From NCBI GenBank assembly GCA_021783895.1, contig JAJXTJ010000050.1:1-7380 (forward strand): a stretch of 7,380 nt of DNA. Direction: 5' to 3'. Both the position numbers and the translations under genes were made by a program. Below the pieces are notes generated by a model. It saw nothing but the letters and a program-made list of their open reading frames with translations. It searched no databases and had not been told where the DNA came from. Source of the DNA: Pseudomonadota bacterium (GTDB lineage Bacteria; Pseudomonadota; Gammaproteobacteria; Burkholderiales; Sulfuricellaceae). Below, in pieces: positions 1-6,394 of the stretch; positions within the stretch are counted from its first letter, which is position 1; each line of letters starts with the position of its first letter.

Positions 1-1887
1 GACAAACTTTCTCGCGCCTACGGCCACCATCCCTTGCTGGATCAGGCGGATCTACAGCTCGACCTCGGCGAGCGGGTGGGACTGATCGGACGCAACGGCG
101 GCGGCAAGTCCAGCCTGCTGAAAATCATCGCCGGCGTGGCTCACGCCGACGACGGCAAAATCTGGCGCGCGCCCGGGCTGAATCTGGCCTATGTGCCCCA
201 GGAGCCGCAGCTCGATCCCGACCACACCGTATTCGAGGCGGTGGCGGAGGGGCTGGTGGGCCTGAGCCAGCTGCTGATCGACTACCATGCCGTTTCCCAT
301 GCGCTGGGGGAAGAAGGCGCAGATACCGACATGTTGCTGGAGCGCATGCAGGTGTTGCAGACCGAACTGGAGGCGCGCGACGGCTGGCGCCAGCAAAGCC
401 GCATCGACGCGGTGATGAGCCGCCTGGCGCTGCCTGAGGATGCGCTGGTTTCCTCGCTTTCCGGCGGCTGGAAGAAGCGCGTCGCGCTGGCCCGGGCGCT
501 GGTCGCCGAGCCGGACGTGCTGGTGCTGGACGAGCCCACCAACCACCTCGACCTGGCCGCCATCGAGTGGCTGGAAGAGCTGCTTAAATCCTTTGCCGGC
601 GGCGTGCTGTTCGTCACCCACGACCGGCGCTTTCTCGATAACGTTGCCACCCGCATCATCGAACTGGACCGGGGCCAGCTGGCCAGTTTCCCCGGCAACT
701 TCTCCGCCTTCCAGCGCAGGAAGCAGGAGATGCTGGAGGCCGAAGAAGTTTTGAACGCAAAATTCGATAAGGTGCTGGCGCAGGAAGAAGTGTGGATACG
801 CCAGGGCATCAAAGCCCGGCGCACCCGCAACGAAGGCCGGGTGCGGGCGCTGGAGCAGCTGCGCCGCGAACATACCGCGCGCATCAACCAGACCGGCAAG
901 GCCCGGCTGGCGCTCGACGCCGGCGACCGCTCCGGCAAGCTGGTGGCGGAACTGGAGCATGTCACCAAATCTTTCGGCGACAAGACCGTGATCCGCGATT
1001 TCTCCACGCGCATCATGCGCGGCGACCGCATCGGCCTGATCGGGCCGAACGGCGCCGGCAAAACCACCCTGCTCAAGCTCATCCTGGGCGAACTGCAGCC
1101 CGATTCTGGCACGGTGAAAAGCGGCACCAAGCTCGCCGTGGCCTATTTCGACCAGATGCGCGAGCAGCTCGACGAGGAAGCGACCCTGATCGACACCATC
1201 AGCCAGGGCAACGACTTCGTCGAAATCGGCGAGGTGAAGAAACACGTCATCAGCTACCTCGGCGATTTCCTCTTCCCGCCGCAACGCGCGCGCGCCAAGG
1301 TTTCCTCACTCAGCGGCGGCGAGCGCAACCGCCTGCTGCTGGCGCGATTGTTCACCCGCCCCGCCAACGTGCTGGTGCTGGATGAACCGACCAACGACCT
1401 CGACATCGAAACCCTGGAATTGCTCGAAGAACTGCTGCTGGAATATTCCGGCACCCTGTTCCTGGTGAGCCACGACCGGACCTTCCTCGACAACGTGGTG
1501 ACTTCGACCATCGCCTTTGAAGGAGATGGCCGGCTGGTCGAATATGCCGGCGGCTACGAAGACTGGCTGCGCTACCGTCCCCGCCTTGAAACGGAAGCGG
1601 AGAAAAAAGCCGCTGCCGCCAAACCGAAGCCGCCACAGGAAAAGCCGGCGGCAAAAATCAAGCTGTCCTTCAAGGAAAACCGCGAACTGGAAACCTTGCC
1701 AGGGCAGATCGAGGTGCTGGAGCAGGAGCAGTCCCTGCTCGGCGCCAAGCTGGCGGACGGCGAACTCTATCGCGCCAATCCTGAGGAGGTGAAGCGCATC
1801 CAGGCGCGCACCGCCGAGATCGATGAAGCGCTGCTGACCGCCCTGGAGCGCTGGGAAGAGCTGGAGGCCAAGCAAAAGGCGGGGTAA
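1..1887 (+). CDS. uup: ABC-F family ATPase, Uup type (5' end outside window)
   Basis: This is a soluble cytoplasmic ABC-F protein: two ATPase cassettes on one chain and no membrane domain. The frame is open from base 1, and the codons before the TTG at 34 (reading ..LSRAYGHHPLLDQADL) match the usual ABC-F N-terminus, so the real start lies upstream and TTG34 is not it. Cassette 1 has Walker A GRNGGGKS (nt 88-111), signature LSGGW (457-471) and Walker B VLVLDEPTNHLD (about 517-552). A charged helical linker follows (about 700-900). Cassette 2 has GPNGAGKTT (about 1042-1068), LSGGE (1309-1323) and VLVLDEPTNDLD (about 1369-1401). A Lys/Ala/Pro-rich tether (about 1590-1660) leads to a C-terminal coiled coil ending in ELEAKQKAG, which is typical of Uup rather than EttA. 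Uup homologues bind branched DNA, affect precise transposon excision and act in ribosome-linked processes; the role here is inferred from family. It converges with the antitoxin gene downstream. Confidence 0.95.
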   Translation, partial: DKLSRAYGHHPLLDQADLQLDLGERVGLIGRNGGGKSSLLKIIAGVAHADDGKIWRAPGLNLAYVPQEPQLDPDHTVFEAVAEGLVGLSQLLIDYHAVSHALGEEGADTDMLLERMQVLQTELEARDGWRQQSRIDAVMSRLALPEDALVSSLSGGWKKRVALARALVAEPDVLVLDEPTNHLDLAAIEWLEELLKSFAGGVLFVTHDRRFLDNVATRIIELDRGQLASFPGNFSAFQRRKQEMLEAEEVLNAKFDKVLAQEEVWIRQGIKARRTRNEGRVRALEQLRREHTARINQTGKARLALDAGDRSGKLVAELEHVTKSFGDKTVIRDFSTRIMRGDRIGLIGPNGAGKTTLLKLILGELQPDSGTVKSGTKLAVAYFDQMREQLDEEATLIDTISQGNDFVEIGEVKKHVISYLGDFLFPPQRARAKVSSLSGGERNRLLLARLFTRPANVLVLDEPTNDLDIETLELLEELLLEYSGTLFLVSHDRTFLDNVVTSTIAFEGDGRLVEYAGGYEDWLRYRPRLETEAEKKAAAAKPKPPQEKPAAKIKLSFKENRELETLPGQIEVLEQEQSLLGAKLADGELYRANPEEVKRIQARTAEIDEALLTALERWEELEAKQKAG

Positions 1888-2094
1888 GGAATGAGGGTCA
1901 TTGATGCGTCAGATCTTTTTCTGATGGCGCGGAATCAAGGATTGCCGTTGATGGCATAGATAACCCGGAGTTTCAGTCCCAGCCCCGATGCTCGCCAATG
2001 CCGCCGAACCTGTAAACAAGGGTGGGCACGTTTTTGTGTCCACGCGGAAATATCCACGCTGACCAACCGGGCATGAAACTGTGCCCACCCTTGG
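1888..2094. other. convergent intergenic region carrying a palindromic repeat
   Basis: This 207-base stretch separates the 3' end of uup from the 3' end of the antitoxin gene on the opposite strand. Its right half is filled by the inverted repeat annotated separately. I see no convincing coding sequence. A weak hairpin around 1906-1934 (GTCAG...CTGAT flanking a short T run) is the only terminator-like structure for uup and is not strong enough to call. The minus-strand reading frame across this stretch appears to be a by-product of the repeat and the antisense of the antitoxin gene. Confidence 0.6.
2017..2093. repeat. palindromic repeat, perfect 13-bp outer arms, REP/MITE-like
   Basis: The outer arms CAAGGGTGGGCAC (2017-2029) and GTGCCCACCCTTG (2081-2093) are exact reverse complements. 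A third copy of the core, GTGTCCAC at 2036-2043, can also pair with GTGGGCAC at 2022-2029 around a short T-rich loop, with one G-T wobble, so two alternative foldings compete. Inside is a 7-base direct repeat TCCACGC (2039-2045 and 2053-2059). The compact size, lack of a gene and position between two convergent genes fit a dispersed non-autonomous repeat. It could also act as a bidirectional attenuator, although it lacks a proper U-tract on the uup side. Confidence 0.7.
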
Positions 2095-2397
2095 CTACGC
2101 CGCTTCTTGATAGGGCGCGATGGATTCCAGAACGTTGGCGAGATTTCCCCGCGCCATTTCCATGTCGTAATGCGCATGCAGATTAAGCCAGGATTGTCCG
2201 TCGGTGGCGAAGAACGCGCCGAGGCGTAGGGCGGTGTCGGCGGTAATCGCCCGCTTTCCACGCACGATCTCGTTGATGCGGCGCGGTGGGACGCTGATGG
2301 CGGGGGCCAGGCGATACTGGCTGATGCCCATCGGTTCCAAAAAGTCCTCGGAGAGGATTTCGCCGGGATGTACCGGCGGAATTTCGCGTTTGCTCAT
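2095..2397 (-). CDS. higA: HigA/VapI-family antitoxin, XRE helix-turn-helix regulator (orphan)
   Basis: This encodes a 100-residue DNA-binding protein. The N-terminus contains VHPGEIL followed by a short spacer and an XRE helix-turn-helix (about residues 25-60; GISQYRLA, then INEIVRGKRAIT, then TALRLGAFF). This arrangement is characteristic of HigA-type antitoxins, which bind the HigB ribosome-dependent mRNase and repress their own promoter. I chose the ATG at 2397 because family members begin a few residues before the PP.HPGE motif; the frame also allows a GTG start at 2415. The ribosome site is weak at both. In higBA operons the toxin normally precedes the antitoxin, but only about 110 bases separate this start from the ssrA terminator and they encode no HigB-like protein. 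It is therefore an orphan antitoxin, or a regulator left after loss of its toxin. An A/T-rich stretch near 2461-2472 could hold its promoter. Confidence 0.85.
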   Translation of the reverse strand: MSKREIPPVHPGEILSEDFLEPMGISQYRLAPAISVPPRRINEIVRGKRAITADTALRLGAFFATDGQSWLNLHAHYDMEMARGNLANVLESIAPYQEAA

Positions 2398-2414
2398 ACC
2401 GATACTCACACACA

Positions 2415-2462
2415 AAGACGAACGCAGGGGAACACTTGCGAACCAAGACGAACCGCTGCGAA
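2415..2462. repeat. short direct repeats between ssrA terminator and antitoxin gene
   Basis: AAGACGAAC occurs at 2415-2423 and again at 2445-2453, 30 bases apart. TGCGAA follows in variant contexts at 2437-2442 and 2457-2462. The repeats overlap the upstream region of the HigA-type gene, so they could be operator half-sites. They also sit just past the 3' end of ssrA, where integrase arm sites would lie if an element had once inserted there. Neither use is shown by sequence alone. Confidence 0.35.
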
Positions 2463-2508
2463 TTATTAAATGCCTTGTGTTTATTGGGTTTTGGTTGAAT
2501 TGAGCGAC

Positions 2509-2539
2509 AAAAAAGCCCGGCGGGTAAGGTCAGGCTTTT
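2509..2539 (-). terminator. Rho-independent terminator of ssrA
   Basis: Read on the minus strand, a 9-bp stem (AAAAGCCTG pairing with CGGGCTTTT, one G-U pair) encloses an 11-base loop and runs into six T residues. It begins 9 bases after the encoded CCA of the tmRNA, a usual place for the end of its transcript. Confidence 0.85.
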
Positions 2540-2547
2540 CTGGTTTT

Positions 2548-2920
2548 TGGTGGAGGCGGGGGGAATCGAACCCCCGTCCGCAAGCCCTCTACAGGCAGTT
2601 CTACATACTTAGTCCGATTATTTGATTTCGCCCGAATCACGCCAACCGAACAGGCTGGATTCACGCTAGTTGCCTTAAGTTTAGGATCGGTTCAAGCAAC
2701 CCGGACCGACACGAGTCTCTGTGAATGACTCTGCTCTTTCCACCTTGCGGCTTCAAGCCGGCCCAGAGACCAACCGGTGCAGAGTCTAACCGTCAATTAA
2801 GCGGCTAGAGCGTAGTTTTCGTCGTTTGCGACTAGTTTTTTTCAGATGGATTTACGAGGTAACTGAGCCTCGGTATGCCCTACACTGCTTTGCAACCCAC
2901 GTCGAAACCGGGTCGCCCCC
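2548..2920 (-). ncRNA. ssrA: transfer-messenger RNA (tmRNA, SsrA), one-piece form
   Basis: This RNA rescues stalled ribosomes together with SmpB and adds a degradation tag to the unfinished protein. On the minus strand the mature 5' end is GGGGGCGACC and the 3' end is CGCCTCC followed by A and an encoded CCA. These form a 7-bp acceptor stem with a G3-U70 wobble, the identity element for alanine charging. The T arm with GTTCGATTCC is intact. The tag frame begins at a GCA resume codon and reads ANDENYALAA then TAA, the usual proteobacterial ending. The 373-base length is normal for a one-piece tmRNA, with no sign of the permuted two-piece form. The 5' domain carries the conserved GGTTTCGACGTGGGTTGC block just after the acceptor strand. 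A terminator follows, and transcription probably starts upstream with RNase P trimming of the 5' leader. Confidence 0.98.
2797..2829 (-). other. tmRNA tag-peptide reading frame (ANDENYALAA, stop TAA)
   Basis: These are the ten sense codons GCA to GCT plus TAA inside ssrA. The resume codon GCA is preceded by the A/C-rich stretch AAAAACTAGTC, which sets the restart point. The LAA end is the recognition signal for ClpXP/ClpAP proteolysis. Confidence 0.97.
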
Positions 2921-2970
2921 ATGCTGAACTATCAGACGAACCTTACAAGCAAAAGTTCAATCCATGCTTC

Positions 2971-2976
2971 ATTTTA
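2971..2976 (-). promoter_or_regulatory. candidate -10 element for ssrA
   Basis: On the minus strand TAAAAT lies about 50 bases upstream of the mature tmRNA 5' end. That would give a leader of roughly 40 bases, consistent with RNase P processing. The matching -35 region is weak, so the call rests mainly on the -10 hexamer and position. A second, poorer candidate (GATAGT) lies about 8-13 bases before the mature end. Confidence 0.3.
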
Positions 2977-3003
2977 GCAGGATTGAGGCTTTAGAGGTGC
3001 CCT

Positions 3004-3129
3004 TTAAAGGTAGCGCAGTATCTCGGTGGGATGTTGAATGGCGCTGTCCGCGCCCCAGGTTTCTGGCCGGGCGTCGGCGCCGAGGTGGCTGTAAGCGGCG
3101 ATTCTACAAAGCCGGGGGACGCTTGGCAT
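3004..3129 (-). pseudogene. 3' remnant of a second gph-like HAD phosphatase gene
   Basis: On the minus strand, 3004-3102 reads IAAYSHLGADARPETWGAD and on to ILRYL with a TAA stop. This matches the C-terminus of the intact phosphatase at 6511-7167 (IAGYGYLGAADRPETWGAD.. ILAFL). The DNA shares an exact 17-base stretch, GCGCCCCAGGTTTCTGG, at 3050-3066 and 6569-6585, with about two thirds of bases matching over the next 37. Upstream, 3118-3129 reads MPSV, as in the GMPSV seen before this strand in the family. It is separated from IAAY by 15 unexplained bases (3103-3117). Nothing further 5' resembles the rest of the enzyme: no DLDGT, lysine motif or GDAERD motif. This is therefore a fragment. The differences from the intact copy suggest a divergent homologue rather than a recent duplicate. 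Confidence 0.75.
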
Positions 3130-4735
3130 GATGCAAATCATTATCCAGCGCGTCATGCGCCGATAAATTTTGTAGCATGAGGGGGTCAAAAAGACGTACC
3201 GCATTTCGTCCGGACCTTTTTGCTTGATACATCGCCATATCGGCATGTTCGAGCAATGTTTCCAGGGACTCGGCATTGCCGTGATACAAGCTGATTCCAA
3301 TGCTGGGAGAGCTGTGATGCATGTGCTTCTTGAGCATGTACGGTCGGGTTAACGCTTTGCGAACTTTCTCGGCAAGCAACGCGATCTTTCGCGTTGCATC
3401 ATGAGCATTGTCGCTGACAGCCTCAAGCAGTACGACGAACTCATCCCCGCCGAACCTCGCTACCGTATCCGTTTCACGAATGCTGGACTTGATCCGCATG
3501 CCCACTTCCATCAGCAACAAGTCGCCATAGTCGTGGCCGAGCGTATCGTTAAGCGACTTGAAACGATCCAGGTCTATGAACAGCACGGCGCCGTAATCGT
3601 TGCGGCGCGCGGAAGCGGTCAGCGCCACTTGAAAGCGTTCGACGAACAGACGGCGGTTTGGCAACTTGGTCAGCGCATCATAAAACGCCAGGTTGTGGAT
3701 TTCCTCCTCGCTCTGTTTACGTTCGGTGATGTCGCTGAAGATGGCCACGTAATGGGTAGTTTCATGCCGCTGGTTTTTGACTGCGGTAATGGTTAGCGAT
3801 TTCGGATAAACTTCGCCGTTCTTGCGCCGATTCCAGACTTCACCCGCCCAAGCACCTGTGTGCAGTAATTGTTGCCACATTTCGCTGTAAAAAGACTTGT
3901 CATGCCGGTCCGATTTCATGATGCTGGGATTCTTGCCCAGCACTTCCTCGGCGCTATAGCCGGTAATGTCAGAAAATGCCCGATTGACCCGGATTATATT
4001 GGCATTGGCATCGGTAATCGCGATAGCATCATGAGTCTCGAAAGCTGTCGCGGCAATGCGCGAAGCCTCCTCGCTATCACGCAATGTAGCCTCGATCCGC
4101 TTGCGTTTGGCGATGTCGCGCATAACCAGCAACGTCAGCGCCATGATGGCAAGCAGCATGAGTACGCCGATTACCGCGCTCCATACCCGCGCACGTTCCG
4201 ATCTTCTTATTGCTTCGCTTACTGCCTTATGGAAATCCGTTTTGGCGGTATCCCGGTATGCCACTGAGCCTGATAAATAGGCATCTCGCGAAGCCCTCAT
4301 TTGCGATACCTGCTGCAAGCTGGGTGTACCTGTTTTGGTCGCAATCTGCTGCGAAATATCAATAGCCAAGGCAAAGTAGGTATTGAACTCGGATTTCAGT
4401 TTCTCGATCTCGCTTTTATGCACCGCATCAAGTTTTTCCAAGGCTTCGTAACTTTCCCGTATTGCAGCGGCTTTATTTTTGGCGACTCCCATAAATTCCA
4501 TCTCGCCGGTTGACGCCGCCGTATTTAGCGCTGCCACGATAGCCTCGTATCTGTTGAGATCCTTATCGGCCGCTTCAAGTATCGGGAAATCCGTATCGCG
4601 AATATGTTTGAAAAGGGAGTTGCCATCCGTCAGCACTATGGATGAATAAATCAGGTTCACGCCAAAACCCAATGTGGCAACAACGGGGATCAGCCACAGT
4701 TCCCAGGCTCCCAGAATTGCAGACAACTTTTTCAT
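3104..4735 (-). CDS. membrane PAS-GGDEF diguanylate cyclase, probably truncated from a GGDEF-EAL protein
   Basis: This 543-residue inner-membrane protein is predicted to make c-di-GMP from two GTP. Residues 13-35 form TM1. Residues 36-183 are a mostly helical periplasmic sensor region, and 184-205 form TM2. A PAS domain spans about 226-336 (AIAITDANANIIRVN..DITGY, ending IFSDITERK). The GGDEF domain spans about 347-515, with metal site FIDLDRF (D388), active loop ARFGGDEF (429-433) and RETD at 420-423, exactly five residues before GGDEF, which is the inhibitory I-site. Residues 516-537 (FDPLMLQNLSAHDALDNDLH) look like the linker and first helix that lead into an EAL domain. The frame then gives only KRPPAL and stops inside the gph remnant. 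I chose the ATG at 4735 because MKK precedes TM1; the open frame to 4879 overlaps the upstream gene. The AAGGCGG ribosome site overlaps that gene's TAA, which suggests coupling. Confidence 0.9.
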   Translation of the reverse strand: MKKLSAILGAWELWLIPVVATLGFGVNLIYSSIVLTDGNSLFKHIRDTDFPILEAADKDLNRYEAIVAALNTAASTGEMEFMGVAKNKAAAIRESYEALEKLDAVHKSEIEKLKSEFNTYFALAIDISQQIATKTGTPSLQQVSQMRASRDAYLSGSVAYRDTAKTDFHKAVSEAIRRSERARVWSAVIGVLMLLAIMALTLLVMRDIAKRKRIEATLRDSEEASRIAATAFETHDAIAITDANANIIRVNRAFSDITGYSAEEVLGKNPSIMKSDRHDKSFYSEMWQQLLHTGAWAGEVWNRRKNGEVYPKSLTITAVKNQRHETTHYVAIFSDITERKQSEEEIHNLAFYDALTKLPNRRLFVERFQVALTASARRNDYGAVLFIDLDRFKSLNDTLGHDYGDLLLMEVGMRIKSSIRETDTVARFGGDEFVVLLEAVSDNAHDATRKIALLAEKVRKALTRPYMLKKHMHHSSPSIGISLYHGNAESLETLLEHADMAMYQAKRSGRNAVRLFDPLMLQNLSAHDALDNDLHHAKRPPAL

Positions 4736-4748
4736 TGTGCGACCCGCC

Positions 4749-5183
4749 TTAGGGCGCCAGAATAACTCTGACACTGCTGTCCACAACGCTTCTATCGATA
4801 TATCCGATGGCGTTCGGGTTGTTGGCGACGGCATTTTTGACGTCCAGGTTGCCTTCCAACTGTTTGGGCGGGTATCCATCGCCCGTGAAAATGATTTTTG
4901 TCCAGTATGCGGATATCTGTGAGGGACTCTTGTTGGCTATCTTGGAATAAAACTCATTTCTGATCGATTTTCCTTCCGCCTGATCGATAGGAACGGCACT
5001 GCCGTCATTCGGGAAGGTGGCGGTTTTGCCGAGGAAGATTTTAGTGACCTGTCCCGCCGTCAGGTGGGTGATGGTGCTCTTGGCGGAAACGATTACAACC
5101 ACATCAGCATAGGCGCTCGCAGTGCACATTGACATGGCCAGAAACGGCGCCAGGCAATTGCGGAATATTTTTTGTGGTTTCAC
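4749..5183 (-). CDS. small PstS-like periplasmic substrate-binding protein (single lobe)
   Basis: This encodes a 144-residue exported protein. A signal peptide covers about residues 1-26, with a basic start, a hydrophobic core and a cut after AYA. The mature part begins DVVVIVSAKSTI and includes LTAGQVTKIFLGK, a Q/A-rich ribose- or phosphate-like pocket segment (PIDQAEGKSIRNEF), YWTKIIFTGDGYPPKQ, and a final NPNAIGYIDRSVV. These are the hallmarks of phosphate-type (PstS) periplasmic binding proteins. At about half the usual PstS length it has only one lobe and no lipobox. Proteins of this short type often sit beside porins and signalling proteins rather than ABC permeases, and no permease or ATPase is present here. 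The start is GTG at 5183, supported by a strong GGAGGG site (5188-5193). The 14-base gap after the porin and 13 bases before the cyclase make it the middle gene of an operon. The ligand is not identifiable; phosphate is a family-based guess. Confidence 0.85.
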   Translation of the reverse strand: MKPQKIFRNCLAPFLAMSMCTASAYADVVVIVSAKSTITHLTAGQVTKIFLGKTATFPNDGSAVPIDQAEGKSIRNEFYSKIANKSPSQISAYWTKIIFTGDGYPPKQLEGNLDVKNAVANNPNAIGYIDRSVVDSSVRVILAP

Positions 5184-5197
5184 GTTGCCCTCCGCGC

Positions 5198-6394
5198 CTA
5201 GAACACGAAATCGAGCACTGCGGAAATCACGCGGAATCTTGACCCGTACAGGATGACGCCGGCCGGCACGTTGGCGAGGTAGCCATTCGAGTTGTCACTG
5301 AGGTGCACCTGATCGAGTTGCAGCTTGACATCGGCATTTTTCATGAGGTCCCAGCGCACTCCCAGGCTGACCGTGCTCTCGGATTTTTTGGCGCGATTAA
5401 TTTCTGATGCCGTTGGTGCGGGGAAACCCGGAAGGAAGGAAGCGGGGCTATTTCGGCTGTAGGTCAGATAGGGAGTGTATTGATTGATGCGGCGACCGGC
5501 GCTGAAATACATCGCATTAAGTTTGGTGGTCGATTTTCCTTGCATCCACTCGGATATGGCGAACCAGTCGCCAGTATCATAACTTGCCCCAATGGACAAA
5601 TCGGAGTCTGGAATCCAAGCTCCGGTTACGCCCGTCAAATCGCTATGGTAAGACGACTCGCGCTCCTGGTAGCCAACGCGGAGTGTTGCCGGGCCATACT
5701 CAAGCTTATCGAAAATTCCCCGCAGGTTTTTTGAGGTCGATGTGCTGATCGGGCGGTCGGTTTTGCTACTGCCGTAAATCATCCTGATGGAATTCATCGC
5801 CTCCCCAATTTCAAAGCGGCACGAGGCATCCAGGCCGTCGCTGTTCGTCATGGGCAGTTGGCGGTATAGGTCAACCGGCGGATGTATCCATGGAAAGCTA
5901 TAGCCGATTTCCCGACTGTCGGAGTATAGAAAAGTAGGCAAGGCTATGCGCCCCACGCGGATATAGGCATCCGGAGTGAATGAATATTTTATATTGGCCC
6001 ATTCGACGCCGGGCTGGTAATTGCTGTCGGCCTCATATTCCGACACCACCTGAAGTACGGCTGAGATTTTAGGCGTGAAATTGGCCGACATCTGCACCCC
6101 GATCCGGCTGTCATTACCTGCCGCCCAATCGCTGTTAAGGCCCGGCCCTTTGGGAAAGGTTCCGTCCGGGACGTAATCCCCCAAACCCTGGCTGGAATGG
6201 GATACGCCCAGCGTGCCGAATCCGCCAAGCTTGAACATCGGCTTGCTTGTTGCGACAGCATTCTCAGCATCGGTCCCGAGTTCTGCGTTGCCCCCATCAA
6301 TCCCGATAGTGGCCTGATCTTTTTCGGCAGCTTCTGCAACGGGAATGCATGTGGCAAGGGCAAAAAGGGCAATGAGTTTAAAGATTGAGGTCAT
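5198..6394 (-). CDS. outer-membrane porin-like beta-barrel protein
   Basis: This encodes a 398-residue protein predicted to form an outer-membrane pore. A signal peptide spans residues 1-22 (SIFKLIALFALATC.., cut near AEA). The mature chain has alternating polar/hydrophobic beta-strands rich in Tyr, Ser, Gly and Asn, such as FGTLGVSHSS, RIGVQMSANF, AYIRVGRIALP and MKNADVKLQLDQVHLS. It ends with VISAVLDFVF, whose terminal Phe is the usual BAM recognition signal. A stretch of about 30 residues between the signal peptide and the first clear strand is acidic and Gly/Ala rich. I chose the ATG at 6394 because AGGA lies just upstream; the open frame reaches a GTG at 6409 that would bury this site. 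It is the first gene of the operon and supplies an entry route to the periplasm for whatever the small binding protein and the cyclase sense. The substrate is unknown. Confidence 0.88.
   Translation of the reverse strand: MTSIFKLIALFALATCIPVAEAAEKDQATIGIDGGNAELGTDAENAVATSKPMFKLGGFGTLGVSHSSQGLGDYVPDGTFPKGPGLNSDWAAGNDSRIGVQMSANFTPKISAVLQVVSEYEADSNYQPGVEWANIKYSFTPDAYIRVGRIALPTFLYSDSREIGYSFPWIHPPVDLYRQLPMTNSDGLDASCRFEIGEAMNSIRMIYGSSKTDRPISTSTSKNLRGIFDKLEYGPATLRVGYQERESSYHSDLTGVTGAWIPDSDLSIGASYDTGDWFAISEWMQGKSTTKLNAMYFSAGRRINQYTPYLTYSRNSPASFLPGFPAPTASEINRAKKSESTVSLGVRWDLMKNADVKLQLDQVHLSDNSNGYLANVPAGVILYGSRFRVISAVLDFVF

Noticed and set aside
34..36. TTG at 34 as the start of uup
   Set aside because: The codons before it read as a normal ABC-F N-terminus and are open to the window edge, so the gene starts outside.
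52..1284. Long minus-strand reading frames opposite uup (52-1284, 282-1130, 1306-1875) and plus-strand alternates at 440-754 and 792-1385
   Set aside because: They overlap the Uup coding frame, whose motifs are all present, and give low-complexity His/Gln- or Ser/Arg-rich peptides typical of shadows of GC-rich genes.
1900..1940. Rho-independent terminator after uup
   Set aside because: The hairpin is short and imperfect, and the T run is in the loop rather than after the stem.
1935..2261. 108-residue minus-strand frame between uup and the antitoxin gene
   Set aside because: It is made of the palindromic repeat plus the antisense frame of the antitoxin gene and has no recognisable domain.
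2548..2580. attL/attR duplication of the ssrA 3' end
   Set aside because: I looked for a second copy of the GTTCGATTCCCCCCGCCTCC-type segment in the window and saw none, so integration at ssrA is not shown.
3401..4513. Plus-strand frames opposite the cyclase (3401-3796, 3869-4267, 4301-4513)
   Set aside because: They lie wholly inside the well-supported PAS-GGDEF gene and show no domain.
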